Origin: Thamnocephalis sphaerospora
Taxonomy: Eukaryota > Zoopagomycota > Zoopagomycetes > Zoopagales > Sigmoideomycetaceae
DNA: 48,786 nt
Direction of reading: 5' to 3'
Assembly (NCBI GenBank): GCA_003614735.1
Contig: KZ992473.1
Span: forward strand, 1-48,786
The notes beneath the pieces were generated by a model, which was not told where the DNA came from, did not search any database, and worked only from the letters and a program-made list of their open reading frames with translations. This document shows positions 1 to 12,124 of the stretch, piece by piece (the stretch's first letter is position 1; the number at the start of each line of letters is the position of its first letter). A program made the translations under genes and the position numbers.

Positions 1-156
1 CATGCTGGGTCTACCGACCGGAGCCGAAACACCGGTTAGTTGAGCCGCTGACTGGTAGTTTTTAAGCGGCGCGTTGGTTGTTTGTGCTGGAGTTTTTGCT
101 CATCTGCCTGCTTCCCATCGCTGACGCACACTGCATCTACACGCCGCCAATACACA

Positions 157-1150
157 ATGGCCGACAACTGGGGTGGGTAGCGGGCAGGCCAGGCGGGCTC
201 TGTGCATGCTGTCGGCGACGGGCTAACGCGGTAAGCGTGTAGAGGACGAAGAATTTGAAGTGCCAGCTGCCGCTGCGCCAAAGGCGACCTGGGATGACGA
301 GGACTTGGACGAGGGCGAGATCAAGGCAGGTTGGACGGTCCGATGACACGGCTAGTGCCCAACTAATACGTACGCGACGAAATAGGAATCCTGGGAGGAT
401 TCTGACGAAGAGGAAGAGAAGCCACAGGCTGCAGCGCCCGTAAAGAAGAAGGTGTCGCTGGCCCAGCGTATTGCTGAGCGCAATGCCGAAAACGAGCGCA
501 AGCGGCAGGAGCTTGCCGAAAAGGCCAACCAGGTAGGCCATTGGCGATAGAGGGCCGATCGACGATGGTCCGCTAAGACAACGATATCGATGCTGGTCGC
601 TCAGGACGATGACGAGGAGGACGAGGAGGACATCGTCTCCAAACGTCAGCGCCAGATCGCACTGGAGCAGGCTGCCGACTTGGAGAACGCCACCGACATG
701 TTCCGCGGTGTGTCCGTGCAAGGTGAGCGTGAATACGTGGATTCTACGCGATGACGATAGCAACGACGCGGCCTTGAGCTGACAACTTTTGACTGCACTG
801 CAGACCGGGAAGCGGCCGACAAGATTGCCTCGGCCAACCCGAAGAGCAAGGAGGAGTTTGAGGCATTCAAAAAGGCACTCGTCGAGCGCATCGAGATGTT
901 CAAGTCGCAGCGCGCCTACCCGACGTTTGTCGAGAATCTCACCACGGAGCTGGCGCGCGGACTTAAGGATGTGGACGTGCGCAAGGTGGCTTCGGCTCTG
1001 ACGCGCATTGCCAACGAGAAGCAGCGCGAGTCCAAGGATAAGGGTAAGAAGAAGGCCACCAAGAAGCCGTCCGTGCAGGTGTCCAGCGCTGGTGTGGACA
1101 CCACCGACTATGGCGCGTATGCCGATGCCGACTACGACGACTTTATGTAG
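157..1150 (+). CDS. HCR1: Eukaryotic translation initiation factor 3 subunit J (eIF3j/Hcr1), 236 aa, 5 exons
   Basis: eIF3j is a loosely bound eIF3 subunit that acts on the 40S decoding centre during initiation and recycling. Exons read 157-172, 243-325, 386-532, 605-722 and 804-1150, and all phases join. The start is the ATG at 157, giving MADNWEDEEFEVP. The protein has an acidic N-terminus with family-typical W-x-D/E motifs (NWEDEE, ATWDDEDLD, ESWEDSDEEEE), then a Lys/Arg-rich helix (VSLAQRIAERNAENERKRQ), the conserved C-terminal core around FEAFKKALVERIEMFKSQRAYPTFVENLTTELARGL (in parts), and an acidic DYDDFM end. Length fits the family. Intron 2 (326-385) has a GC donor (AAG/GCAGGT); the GT four bases on breaks the frame. 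The gene converges on the CPSF_A gene 147 bp away. The family call is firm; the 16-nt first exon is the least certain part. Confidence 0.9.
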
Positions 1151-1296
1151 CGCGTGCATCTGCAACGAGGATACGGATAGGTGAACAAAGCTATAGTAAA
1201 ACTTTATGGTGTCGGCAATAACCTGATGGATCGACTGCTCTGGCGCCGACCGTGTCCGCGATGGTACCTTTGCTGTCAGCATCGCATGCAGCCATG

Positions 1297-4200
1297 CTAT
1301 GCAAACAAATCCGCCAGCAAGCGCACAATGCGTCGGCGCACGGGCTCCAGCGGCTCTGCATTGGGTTCCGCCTGTTCAGTCTCGCGATCGGTCATGGTCT
1401 CCCATGCATCGCGATACGTCCAGTCCAGCGCGCTTGCGTCTGTAAGTGCAGTAAGCTCAAAGCGCGCATCGCCAAGAATGTCGAGCTGGTTGGACCGTGA
1501 TAGTAGCAGGAACCGCTGCAGAACATCGCCGTCCAGCACCAAGCTAGCGGACGTGCCATCTGCACGGATGCCTGCTAGAGGCATACCTAGAGAATGCCTA
1601 TTAGCCTTGGCGCCTCTGCGTCGTCTCGTCAGTCCTCACCTAGTATAGGTCGTGTGAGTGGATGTGCTTGCAGGAGCAGCTGAAGATGCGTAAGCGCGCG
1701 TGCACAAACGCTTTGGCCGTCGAGTAGACGCAGCGTACGCAATTCTCCCAGCATAGTGGCGACGATTGGCCGCTTGTTGCGCGGCTGGCCCGGCCACTGC
1801 AATTCGCATGCCAGCTTCCGCGTCATCGTGCAAAATGTCGGCTGTCCTATGCGAACACGCCACATGCTGTCCGAGTGTTTGACTGAAAATCGCGTCTGTA
1901 GTGTGCGCTCCAGCGTGCTTGAGCCTATTCCGTGCGCAAGCATCAGCGACCGTGTCTCCGTGCTGCCATGGATGAGGCAACTCACTAGGTGAAAGGCCGA
2001 CAATGTGACCGCCCTGATCGGCGCCCACAAGGAAATTGTCGTCGCACATCACACATGCGGTCGGTAGTCGCGACGTGCGGTCGCTGCTCGGCGGTATCCC
2101 AAAGCGCAAGGTTAGCTGTGCATGCTAGCCGGGCCGCACGCAACCGCTAGGCACCTTTGCAGGAAAATCAGCTGTGCATTTGCCTCGTCAAACTCGTACA
2201 ACAAAAACGAGTCGTACTGGCAGCCAACGACAACTCGATTTCCGTAGGCAGAAAGCGTAGAAATTGGATTGCGCACCTCAATCTTGCAGAATTTGCGCAG
2301 TCTACAGGCGCAGCCAGTTGTTTGTGTCAGAGACGACATTCAGAGCTATACATGACCGCGGGATGTGGCTTACTTGCGCCGCTCCATGTCAAGTGTGTAC
2401 ACGTAGACGGCCGTTCCGGAGACGGCCATGAGATAGCTACGGAAATGTCGGCGCAAACAGTCCTGTTAGCTGTGTACGAGGAGTCGGCTGTGCAATTGTA
2501 GACCAACTTTTTCAGTAGCGGGCATAGACAGAGCACCGGGCCCGGAAGTTCAGCATTCCACACGCTCTTGAACTCGTAGCGTTTTGACGGCTAAGGCGAA
2601 CATGTCAGCCGCTCGCCCGCGTAGATTGACCCGCCTTGCAACATACATCGGTGAACTGCGTGTGACGCCTGAGGTTGTAAATAATAAAGCGCCCACGGGT
2701 CTGATTGATCAGTCGTGGCTGCTTTGTCGCAGTGCCCACACAAATGTAGCGGTAGTCGACCGTATCCTTGGGAATCCGCCACTCTACAGCAGGGCGAGTA
2801 AGCAGCGCACATCAACGTCGCTGCGCTTGCGCTTACATACCAATCATCGAGTACACGACTTCAGACCGATCGATCAGGCTTTCGGCCACCAAATCACCGC
2901 TGTCATGTCCGAATAAGTGTTAGTTTTGCACGATAGAATGGCGCGCGGTTTGACCGAGAAAGCTTACCACGCCGGATCAAGTACTCTGATGGCCGGCACA
3001 CTTTGGCCGTCAACGTATGTGCTGCAGGCGACGAGCAGCTTTGCCGTTATTTGATCAAAGAGAATGCGCCGTGGATTCTGTATGTGTTGGGTATGTTGCA
3101 TCAGTGTGTGCAACTTTTCGCCAGACACATGCACATATAAACGTGCCTTGAGCGAAATGATTGCACGGCTGACGACTCGCTGTCTTTTCCCGAGTGTGGC
3201 AATGCCGATGCGTGATCGTGCGGAAAAAATAATGTCACTGTTTGATGTTCGCACACGGTATGGAACTGCCTCTGTAATCTAGCATGCAGAACAGCGTCAG
3301 CAACGAGCATCGCTACACCACGTTGGATTCAAGTGCGCATGTCTTCTCACCGAATCAGGCCGCGTGTACAGGACGCTTTCCAGATGCAGGCCACACTGTG
3401 TCATTTGAAGACGCCATGCCCGGTCTGATAAAAGAAGCGCCGTGGTTGATCCTGACGAATGCACGGAGCCAGGCCAGCGGCGTAGCTTGACTGGCACCAT
3501 GCCCACTACACGCTGTTCCGGATCTCCAAATCTTACATCATCCTCCGCTAGGTTTATCAAAGATTGGTTAGCGCCAATGCCTGCCATACCGCACCATACA
3601 CTGCGGTACATACTGTAAAACACCGGCCACGATACAATGCTGCCATCTCGAAGTCCTGTGCAATACAGCTAAATGAGCACGGCCGTAATAATGCGCGCCC
3701 ATCATCGAGCTACACTGCTTACCGGCAATGAGAGAAGCATGCATGCTATCTGGCAGTGCAAGGAATGCCAGGCTTTCCACAATGTTGAGGCCCTCCGAGG
3801 AAAAGGCATCTATACCTTGATAATGAGCAACATTATGCAGACAAGCCTGTCATCATACGCAACAACATACCCAGTGGCAGCTTAGTAAGCACGATTGGCG
3901 GTGTGTCTGTCGTCATCACCAGCAGCTCAGGTGCTCGCGTGGCAACGACCGTCACCATACGACGATTCGGCATGCTGTATTGCAGAGTGCCTCAGCAGTA
4001 TTCAGCATACAGCGGTCTACGACGTAGTGTACTATGTGGTGCCCTACCGGAAAACCCCCAGCGCTGATGGCTCATGATCAAGCACGTGTGCTTCTCCTAC
4101 GGTGAATTCGGACCCGCTGAACAACATGTTAGGCTTTGCTGTCGCGATTCCAATACCTGCCTACCTAGCGTCGCCCACGGTGATAGGTAGCAGCTTGTAT

Positions 4201-6996
4201 TCCCCTTGTCGAACCAACGTGAACAGTACTGTGTTGCCGTATATGCAGGCAGTAGTGACAGTATACTCTGACGGTGCAGTCCAATCGCAGTAGCGTGGCA
4301 CTATTGCACAAAACTTTGCTTAGCCATCGCCTAGCGCTGCACATCATAGGCCACATGCATTCGCTTACCGGCTGCTCCCAATGCTGGCGATGTGACCACG
4401 CGAACACCTGCTGGGTGCACTTGCAGCCAGGACATTTGGCTTACACTTGTCGCCGCTAGCGTGCGGGTTTCCAGAGCAAAGCCGGACAGCTCGCTGATAT
4501 CTTCTAGCTCGCCGGCTTGCGTAGAACCACAGAGCGTCAATTAGTGCAATGCCAGATTTGCAACTGCTATGACGTCTCTACTTACTGCCTTTGAACGCTA
4601 GAACGCGCGTATCGGTGGCAAAGGACGTGACAATATACGCGTCTGTAACGGCACTGTCTCGAGATCGTAGAGCCCATAAACCGTTGACGCTGCATTACAT
4701 GCTGTGAGTACGGAAACAGGGCACAGCAACACCACGCAGTCACAGGCTGCTTACCCGTGCAGCTCCGGCTCTGTGCTCATGTGAACAGTCATTGAAATGC
4801 CATGCCTAAACTCACGGATCGAGCCCAATGCACGGCCACCACAGCATGCGTAGATGGCATCGTGGCCTTCACGGTACACGCCGCTCACATCAAAGTCAAT
4901 TACGGGCGACCAATTCTGCAGCACATGCTGTCGCTGTACAGTGCTGCGACCGGCGACCTAACGAGCATGCGCACAGCGTGTAAGCACCGTATCAATCTTT
5001 TCCAGGCCAGCAGACGAGCACGTACCAGTTCTACGCGTCCATCGTGAAACTCGCCGCTGATGACGAGCAGCTCACCGCGGGTTTTGGCGCTAACCACAAG
5101 CATGGCCTCGCCCACAGCCGGCCCGGGTCGGCCGAGCGGCGTAAACTTGAGTGCCGCATCAGCTGTGACGGTAGCCTTGAACAGCGCACCTGTATCGGTT
5201 CCCATGTAAAAGTGAAAAGCATCGCTGTAGCTGCCATAGCTACGCGAGCCCGGCTGGGCACATGATGCCAGCGCGGTGATCAAGGGCAGCGCTAGCTCGT
5301 CAATGTCAGCAAGACAGACTAGAGCTACTACAATGTAGTTTACGCGTAGCACCACACACACCTGCTGCTGCCTTTAAACCAGGTGCGTCCAGCGCACTGC
5401 TATCCGTTGTAGGCAGTGGCGTGGTGTAGAAGGCGACGTTGCCATTGCGAGCATCCTCAGCGTTCATAGTGCATGCACGCGCTTCCTGTGTACATTGCGT
5501 ATGCATCGTTGTTGGTGAGTCCACAAATGGCCGTTTCATGCAAATCGGTAAGCTTACCGTAATAAATGAGAATGTCTCGGGATGGGTTGGCAATGCCAGC
5601 ACGTGCGTAACCAACGCATAGTCTACAATGCAGAGACATAAGTGCACCGATCATGCCATGGCAGTACGCGCTCTTGGACGCCTTACCTGCACCGAGTGGC
5701 AGACGCGCATATCGAATGGGATGGTCGCTGGATCCGTCTGCCCAGAATTGCAGAATTGTCGCGTACGGCATCTGCTCGCCATCGCTACATCAGTCCTAGC
5801 ACATATTAGCGTACCATCGCTATTGCCACAATGTCCTGCGCAACCTGCCTAAAATTAGTTATAGCCAGCAGAATACGGTGCTTGTCGCTTGTGCGAGGCC
5901 ACAAAAAAGTCATGCCGGTAATCACACCCAGCTCTTCATTCACTACAAACTCGTGTGCTATCGGGTCCAATGTACGTCGTGTCGCCATTTTCTGACCCCG
6001 TCGCCTTGCTGGATGCCTAGGATTACCCGGCTGTAGTAGGAAAACGCGCAGGTCGTTCTGCCACCCAGAGACGGCTAGCGCGCGCGAATACGGATCCACG
6101 CATAAATGATGGCCAGCATTATCAAAAGGCAGTCCCGGATGTCCGAGAACATGTTCATACACGGGAAGGAAGCTGCACCGTCTTTCGGCGCGTCCCTCCC
6201 CGGCAACTGAGCCAGCCTGTGGACGTTCAGTGTAGTAGTCCGCAGATCCGGCCGATCCATAAGCCAGAAACGTCAGCAGGCCAGAGTCCGAAGTCACCAC
6301 CAATAGGTCACGCGACTGAATCCACTCGGCAGGCGGCAGTCGGCAACGTTGACGCGCACTACTACGCGTGTGCGCCATAGGCCCAACATCCATGGTGTCA
6401 GCCATAAACACATCATCATCATCATTGCTGCTGCTGCTGCTGCTGCCGTGATCTCCATCGCTGTTGATGCTGCCGTCCTCTTCGTATGCTACTCTGTCAT
6501 GTCCGCTTTCGCTGCGCTCGCCTCCATTTTCCTGCGACGCCGTTGCATGTCGTTCTTCCATCTGGCTGCTTTCTCCATCGTCGTGGTGAGATAGACCGCC
6601 TGCATTGGCCGATGCCCAGTCGTAAAGCACCGCCATGCGAGCCACAGTGCCAAAGGTCGGTTGGCGATGAACGCTAGACAAATAGGCGCTGCTACTGCCG
6701 CCAGACTCGCTAAAGCCAACCTCCAGTAGCTCCAGTTCTGTAGCCTGCCAATGTACGTTAGTCTGTGACATTACCCTGCCGCTATATGCACACGCATACA
6801 CACTTACTCGCGCAAACACAACACTGGGTCGCTGGCTTCTTGGCCGCAGTGTCGCCTGCACTGCCGCGCGAATGACCGGGCTTGCCAGCAGCGTAGACGT
6901 AAGCAGCTGGCCATGCTCCATTACGTCGTCAGCCGTCGCGCTCTGCTGACCGGCAGGCAGCGACGATCGCACACCCTCGTCCGCTCGCGTGTTCAT
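1297..6996 (-). CDS. CPSF_A / MMS1_N family beta-propeller protein (DDB1/RSE1/CPSF160-like)
   Basis: Multi-exon gene, more than a dozen exons. Read with confidence: 6996-6808, 6744-5845, 5771-5687, 5622-5558, 5485-5362, then several around 5330-2110 with less certain joins, one ending at 1986, 1882-1640 and 1586-1297 (stop). The first exon has the MMS1_N opening (LLASPVIRAAVQ, then VVFARATELELLEVGF across intron 1). Later come DLLVVTSDSGLLTFLAY, the block LQNWSPVIDFDV and NVNGLWALRS. The C-terminus shows the CPSF_A signature TACVMCDDNFLVGADQGGHI and LVLDGDVLQRFLLLSR. Known relatives are scaffolds in ubiquitin ligases (DDB1), splicing (RSE1/SF3B3) or mRNA cleavage (CPSF160). The text looks closest to the less-studied fungal/plant MMS1_N paralogues, so no symbol is given. 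A Ser/Asp/Glu-rich insert with an SSSSSSNDDDD run sits in exon 2. The start could be the ATG at 6996 or the one at 6921; no upstream in-frame ATG was found. Confidence 0.8.
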
Positions 6997-8236
6997 GTTG
7001 CCGCGTATGAATCGACACTTCCCGTCGTGTGGGCTTTCGGTGCGCTCTATCCTGGGACCAGCGCCTAGAGAGCACAGCCACTTCCCAATGCCGTTGTCGC
7101 ACGCGTAGACTGTCGCTGCTGAGCGGCGTTGCGTGTTGAGCGGGAGTGATGTCGCGACGCTGCCGGTCGTCACTGTCCAGCAAGTCTAAACAGTGTGTGG
7201 TCAGGTCAGTTTGCTCGCCAAATGCTGATTGTCTCGATTAGCAAATGTGGCGAACAAGCAACAAAAAAGGCAAAATTTACGCATTGCAACGTCATTCTTG
7301 CCCACGCGGCGAGATGGATGTCGCGGACCAGCAACGGTCCATGCACTGATACCAATGTCCTTCGCGCAAGGCTAGCGGAAGCTGTATGGGCGCGAGTACG
7401 ATGACGCTGCAGCCAAGACGGCTGCCTCGACCAGAATGCACCAAGTATTCTTGGCCGTCTGTGCTTTTCTTGCGATATCTTGGCCATGGCTTCCCCTGTT
7501 GCCTTTGCCGCCAAATCCGGCCGACCTTCCATGACGGCTGCCGCCTCAGTCACCGGCACCGAGCCTGCATACCGCCAAGAACTGTTGCTGTTGCTGCTGC
7601 TGCTGCTGCCTGCACGGTCGCTGTTATCGGCTGAATAATCGGGTCGTGCAGGATGAATCACTGTCTACGTGGAGCGGAGATCGGCTGCTCCGGGATGGGG
7701 CAAGGACGGCATGCGCCAAATGCAAATGGCGATGCAGCCGGACATAAATTATCCGCCGACCGGCGCCGAGCGCACTTTTTCTAGCGTGTTCGCCTGATGC
7801 ATTTCTAGCGCGTCTGTTCGTTGTCTGTTTGCCCGCCACTCTTTCTCTTGCCACGCGCACGTTCCGCACGCTCACACGCGCACGCCTGTCGTCACGCTAG
7901 CACCGGTGTACACGCGAGGAAAACGTCCTCTTCTCGCCACCACCTAGACCGCGGCCTTTTCGTCTGTGCTGGTTGCTCGTTTCTCTTGCGTTTGCACTTT
8001 TGGCACTGTCTTGTCTGCGTCCGCCACGTTCCACCCAAACCAGTGCACGTTATTTCCGCACGTTTGTAGGCGCACGACTAGCCTGCACTGCGCGGCTTCT
8101 CCCTGGCCTCGGCATTCCACTCGCATTCGTCACCACCGGTACCTGCTCGGCCGACTGTCAGATATTACGAACGCGCTGCGCTCCTCACGGTGACTGCTCT
8201 AGACCTGCTCATCATTGTTCTGTCACCAGTACCACC
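6997..8236. promoter_or_regulatory. Divergent intergenic region between the CPSF_A and ceramide synthase genes
   Basis: About 1.24 kb between two gene starts that point away from each other. It contains a CTG/CAG-type trinucleotide run near 7585-7610 and no reading frame with convincing protein composition. It presumably holds both promoters and 5' leaders. No clear TATA box stands out next to either start. Confidence 0.5.
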
Positions 8237-9835
8237 ATGCAGAACCGACCGGCCGCACCGGCCCACCACCTGTCGGCGGCCATTACGCCCGTGAGCCGAG
8301 CTATGGGAGCGGCGGCTGCCACACCAACCACCTCGTTACGCGCACGCCATCGCGCCGGTCTGCAAACATCGTTGTCGCCGTCCACCAACAGTATCGCTGC
8401 GGAAGAGGAGCCAGTGCCGTCGTTTCTAAAGGCAAAACGAGCCGCTGTCGCCAAACTGGAGCGGTGGCAGTTTGGTGAGTTACCATGGTCAGCCACAGGC
8501 TGCTGACCTACTTGCACATTTTGCTGCACTGGCTCACACGTGCGCGGTGTCTGCGGCAAACAGATGTGCCACTGTGCATCATTGCCGGCCTGCTGGTGCT
8601 AGACTATTGCGGGGTGGAGACGGCTCGCCTGTTTACGCGGCTGCAATATCGGCAGCCGGCGCATCATGGCTTCCGTGAGGAGACGGACGTGCATCCTATG
8701 GAAGTTTTCTCGCCTGTGACCCGTTTGCAGGGCGCCTACTACCGCGGCGGATACTGGGATGCCTGCTTTGTTGTGTATATGGCACTCACGTTGACGCTCA
8801 TACGCGCCTTTGTCATGCGCTATCTGCTGGAGCCGCTGGCTCGGCGATTGGGCGTACGCACTGCGGGTAAGGTAGAGCGCTTCAAGGAGCAGGGCTACGT
8901 CTTTCTTTACTACACCGTATCCTGGCTGTCGGGCATGGTATGTGAAAAGGCGCGAGTGCGTCAGTGCCGCCGAGGGAGCGAGTGGCTCACAAAAGATGTC
9001 GCTTTGGACATGCGCGTGTGCTAGTATCTCATGTATCATTCACCGCACTGGTTCGACACAAAGTACTTTTGGATCAACTATCCGCATCGCGACTACACCT
9101 GGCATTTCAAGATGTACTATCTCACCTCGCTGGCCTACACACTACACCTAATCTACGTGATACATGTGGAGGCACGGCGTAAAGACTACGTGGCCATGTT
9201 TACCCACCATATCGTGACCGCGATTCTGCTGGCTACCTCGTACGTAACCAACTTTACCCGGTTCGGCAATGCCGTGCTGTGTATGATGGATCTGGCCGAC
9301 ATTCTCCTGGCGGTAAGTCGAGTACCGGCGATGCAGAGATACGCCAGGTGACTGATGTTTACGTTGCACGCGCACCCGTCCCTGATCTTAGCTGGCCAAA
9401 TGCCTGCGCTATGCACGGTTCCAAAAAGCCTGCGACACCATGTTTGGTCTGTTTATGCTGGCCTGGATCTACACACGCTTCTACCTGTACGCGCACGTCT
9501 GCTATGCCGCCTACGCCGAGGGCGTCATGTACCTTTCGCCCATCTGGGATCCGCCACGCGGTCTTTTCCTAACTCTGAACACACCTTACTTCTTCTTGAC
9601 GCTGTTTGGTGCACTGCAGATACTCATCATCTACTGGTTCGCGCTCATCTGCCGTGTTGCCGTACGCGTGATCACGGGCACAGGCGCCCACGATAACCGC
9701 AGCAGCTCGGAAGATGATGACGACGACGACGCGGAGCCTGCGTCGGCCGACGAACTCGCCATCAAGCAGGGGGACCGCAAGGAGGCTGCTGCTGCGGCGG
9801 CGGCATGGCCATCTTCGCGGACAGAGCGGCCATAG
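8237..9835 (+). CDS. LAG1: LAG1/TLC-domain ceramide synthase, 447 aa, 4 exons
   Basis: Acyl-CoA:sphingoid-base N-acyltransferase of the ER membrane, which makes (dihydro)ceramide. Exons are 8237-8474, 8564-8937, 9025-9312 and 9392-9835; phases agree. The start ATG at 8237 lies in the good context CCACCATG. The protein has several membrane segments (for example VPLCIIAGLLVLDY, YVFLYYTVSWLSGM, LHLIYVIHVEA). The Lag1 motif is intact: the catalytic His pair H265-H266 in MFTHHIVTAILLATSY, then the acidic pair D293/D296 in CMMDLADILLALAK. The C-terminus is cytosolic-looking, Asp/Glu-rich after a Ser run (SSSEDDDDDDAEP), resembling casein kinase 2 sites of fungal ceramide synthases, then an Ala run. 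The family is certain; LAG1 versus LAC1 cannot be told apart. Confidence 0.92.
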
Positions 9836-10660
9836 CGCAGCCGCCAGGCCCTAGCTGATCTGACGACTGCGCTGGATGCCGTGCAATGTGTTCTGTGTGT
9901 GCCATTTCCTATCCCCCTACTTTCCATTCTCGTACCATGTAGCGGCCCTTGTTCATGACCCGTGTTCTGCACGGTGGGTTCATCGGGAAATAAGATGAGC
10001 TCCTTCTACACACATGTGCTTATGGTCTGTGGCGAGGCCGGTGTCACTGGGGCACTCCGTGCCAAGTGCCTGCACTCGCCGTGTTTGTGTTGCGCTCGGC
10101 ACCTATGAACGAAGGGGCTGGCCAGCGCCGCTGACGGCCATTTGCTGGTAACACTGTGGCCGCGTGGTCTTACCGCTGTCTATCGCACAGGCTGGCGGCA
10201 ACATGCGACAGCTGCATAGCTACGGAAGCATAAGCCGACGGGCAGGATGACGCCCATGCTCCGCCCGCGACAGCGGCCGTCGACCGCCCTGGCGTCCTGG
10301 CCGTTTAGCCAAGCAGCCAGTATGCACGCTTATCAGGCGACAACGCCTTGCATCTGGTCGCTCGTCGTAGATCCCAAGCGACAGCACTGGCACCGGCACC
10401 GGCACGGCTTGGTGCTACGCCGACAAGAGGCTGTTTCGATCAAGGAGCATGCGTCGCAAGCGAGTACATACGCCATGTTTTCCAAGTTTGGCCTTTTCTC
10501 CGTTCCATCACTCTGGGCAGTGCTGGTATATAGCGCATGCCTGCCCAGACCGCCGGCGCTGGATGTCACTCTGTTCGGTTACTTGTCCTGGTTCCAGTCC
10601 CTGCCGCCACGCCTCCTTGCGTGCTCTCTATCTCTCCCATTTCTCCGCAAGCTCGTACGC

Positions 10661-10700
10661 TGTGTGTGCGTGTGTGTGTGTGTGTGTGTGCGTGCATGCG
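10661..10700 (+). repeat. (TG)n microsatellite
   Basis: A nearly perfect TG dinucleotide tract interrupted by one or two C bases, within the pyrimidine-rich leader region. Simple sequence repeat with no coding role. Confidence 0.9.
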
Positions 10701-11916
10701 TGTGGCTACGCCGCCGCCGCCGCTGCTTAGTCTGTCCACCTTGCGTTCGCCTCTTGCCTTTTCCGCTTACCACCTGCGCCTTGTTCGGCCGCCGTCATTG
10801 CTTTGGCCGCTACCACTACTTTTATCGGGTGTGCACCTACACGCTTGCACCTCCTGTTCGCTGCCCAGCCTGTTCATTCCAGTCGGCAGTGGTCGGACCT
10901 TGAGCGACTGCGCACTCTCGCACTCTCGCTCTCGCTTACTCTGTGTGGTAACTTGTTACAGCCTGTCGGCGTGGCAATCGTTTACGCTTTCCGTCTCTTC
11001 AAGCGGTCGTCGTTCACGTACCCCTGCATCGCACTTGCCTTACACGCACTCCTTTCTCGCTTGCTCTCTCTCTCTCTCCTACACACTCACTTCCTGCCTT
11101 GCTTGCACCTGTTGTCCGCCCGCTTTCGTCGGCCCGTTTACTCTTGCGTCCGGCCGCCGACCAGTCCTCGTCCCACGCGCAGACGCAGACGCCCTTGCCG
11201 ACGCTGCAACCTAACCTGGGCGCTGCACTGCCCCACACGTGCGCCCACAGTGCCGCTCCTTTGTCGTCCTTAGCGTCGTCCTTTTTCTCCGCATGCTAAC
11301 AAGTCACCCGTAACCTTGTGCTTCCTCCGCTTCTTCGCCACGCGTGCGCACCCACCAGCAAACACACACACATACCACACCCGCACGCGCGCGCACCACC
11401 CACGCACACCCGTACATACGCGCGCTCACTCGTACGCTTGCTCGTTCACGCAACTTGTCCCGCAGCCGCCAACTTGGCTCATCCGTTTGCAAGTCAGCTC
11501 AGCGTGCAGCGTTCTAGACACTGTCGTCGCCGCCTTCCACCTGGTCTCCTTCTTCTCCTCCTCATCGCTTAGTGGACACGCCGCGCCCTCTCCCCCAGCT
11601 GGTTTGCCCCGGAGGCAGCGTTTGTGGGAGGAATCAACCTCAGTTGCCGGCCATACATTGACAACAGACGCAGGTAAGCCGCCGCGATAGACATTTAGGG
11701 CCAACCGGTGTCACGAAAGCATTATCGGGAAATGATGTCTGGTGCTTGAAGCGCATCAAGGGTATATGCGGTGGTGGCAGGCGGCCGAGGTCACTGGCGT
11801 CGTTGGGATTGCACACACTGCATCGCTGACTGTCTTGTCGCGTACGTATGCAGCTGCTTCTCGTCGTAGACCAGCCGCATCGACCGTTGCACGATAGCGC
11901 CTGAACTGTAGAGTGT

Positions 11917-11940
11917 ACGCACGCACGCACGCACGCACGC
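11917..11940 (+). repeat. (ACGC)n tetranucleotide repeat
   Basis: Six tandem ACGC units upstream of the poly(A) polymerase-like gene. A shorter CGCA/CGTG run also occurs just upstream of the F-box start near 21210-21225. Confidence 0.9.
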
Positions 11941-12124
11941 ATATCCGCGGCGTCTCATCATCAGCAACCGCAACTACCGTCGTCGTCGTAGCAGCATTAT
12001 CATCGCATTTATCCTTGCGCTTGTGGTCATTGGCGCTTGAAACGGCATTGACACCTTGGACGTGGCTCGTTTCTTTTCTGGCTCGCCACTGCTGTTTGGT
12101 GACGTGTCATCCCGCCGGCATAGT

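Larger units (their letters stand above)
9836..12124 (+). promoter_or_regulatory. Long pyrimidine-rich upstream/5'-leader region of the poly(A) polymerase-like gene
   Basis: About 2.3 kb without a supported gene. The plus strand is strongly C/T-rich from about 10480 to 11600, which removes stop codons and creates long overlapping open frames in several phases with implausible composition (runs of Cys, Ser, Leu, Arg). A consensus splice donor (GCAG/GTAAGC) at about 11672 suggests a 5'-UTR intron ending before 12125. A TATATA-like stretch lies near 10528. A polyadenylation-like AAATAAG near 9990 would serve the ceramide synthase gene. Confidence 0.45.

Noticed and set aside
137-1282. 381-codon open frame on the minus strand over eIF3j
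   Set aside because: It is antisense to all five eIF3j exons; its Leu/Ser/Arg-rich translation has no family pattern, and the plus-strand protein is certain.
10247-11273. Long overlapping plus-strand open frames (over 200 codons)
   Set aside because: They come from C/T-rich sequence lacking stops, occur in several phases at once, and translate to Cys/Ser/Leu/Arg runs.
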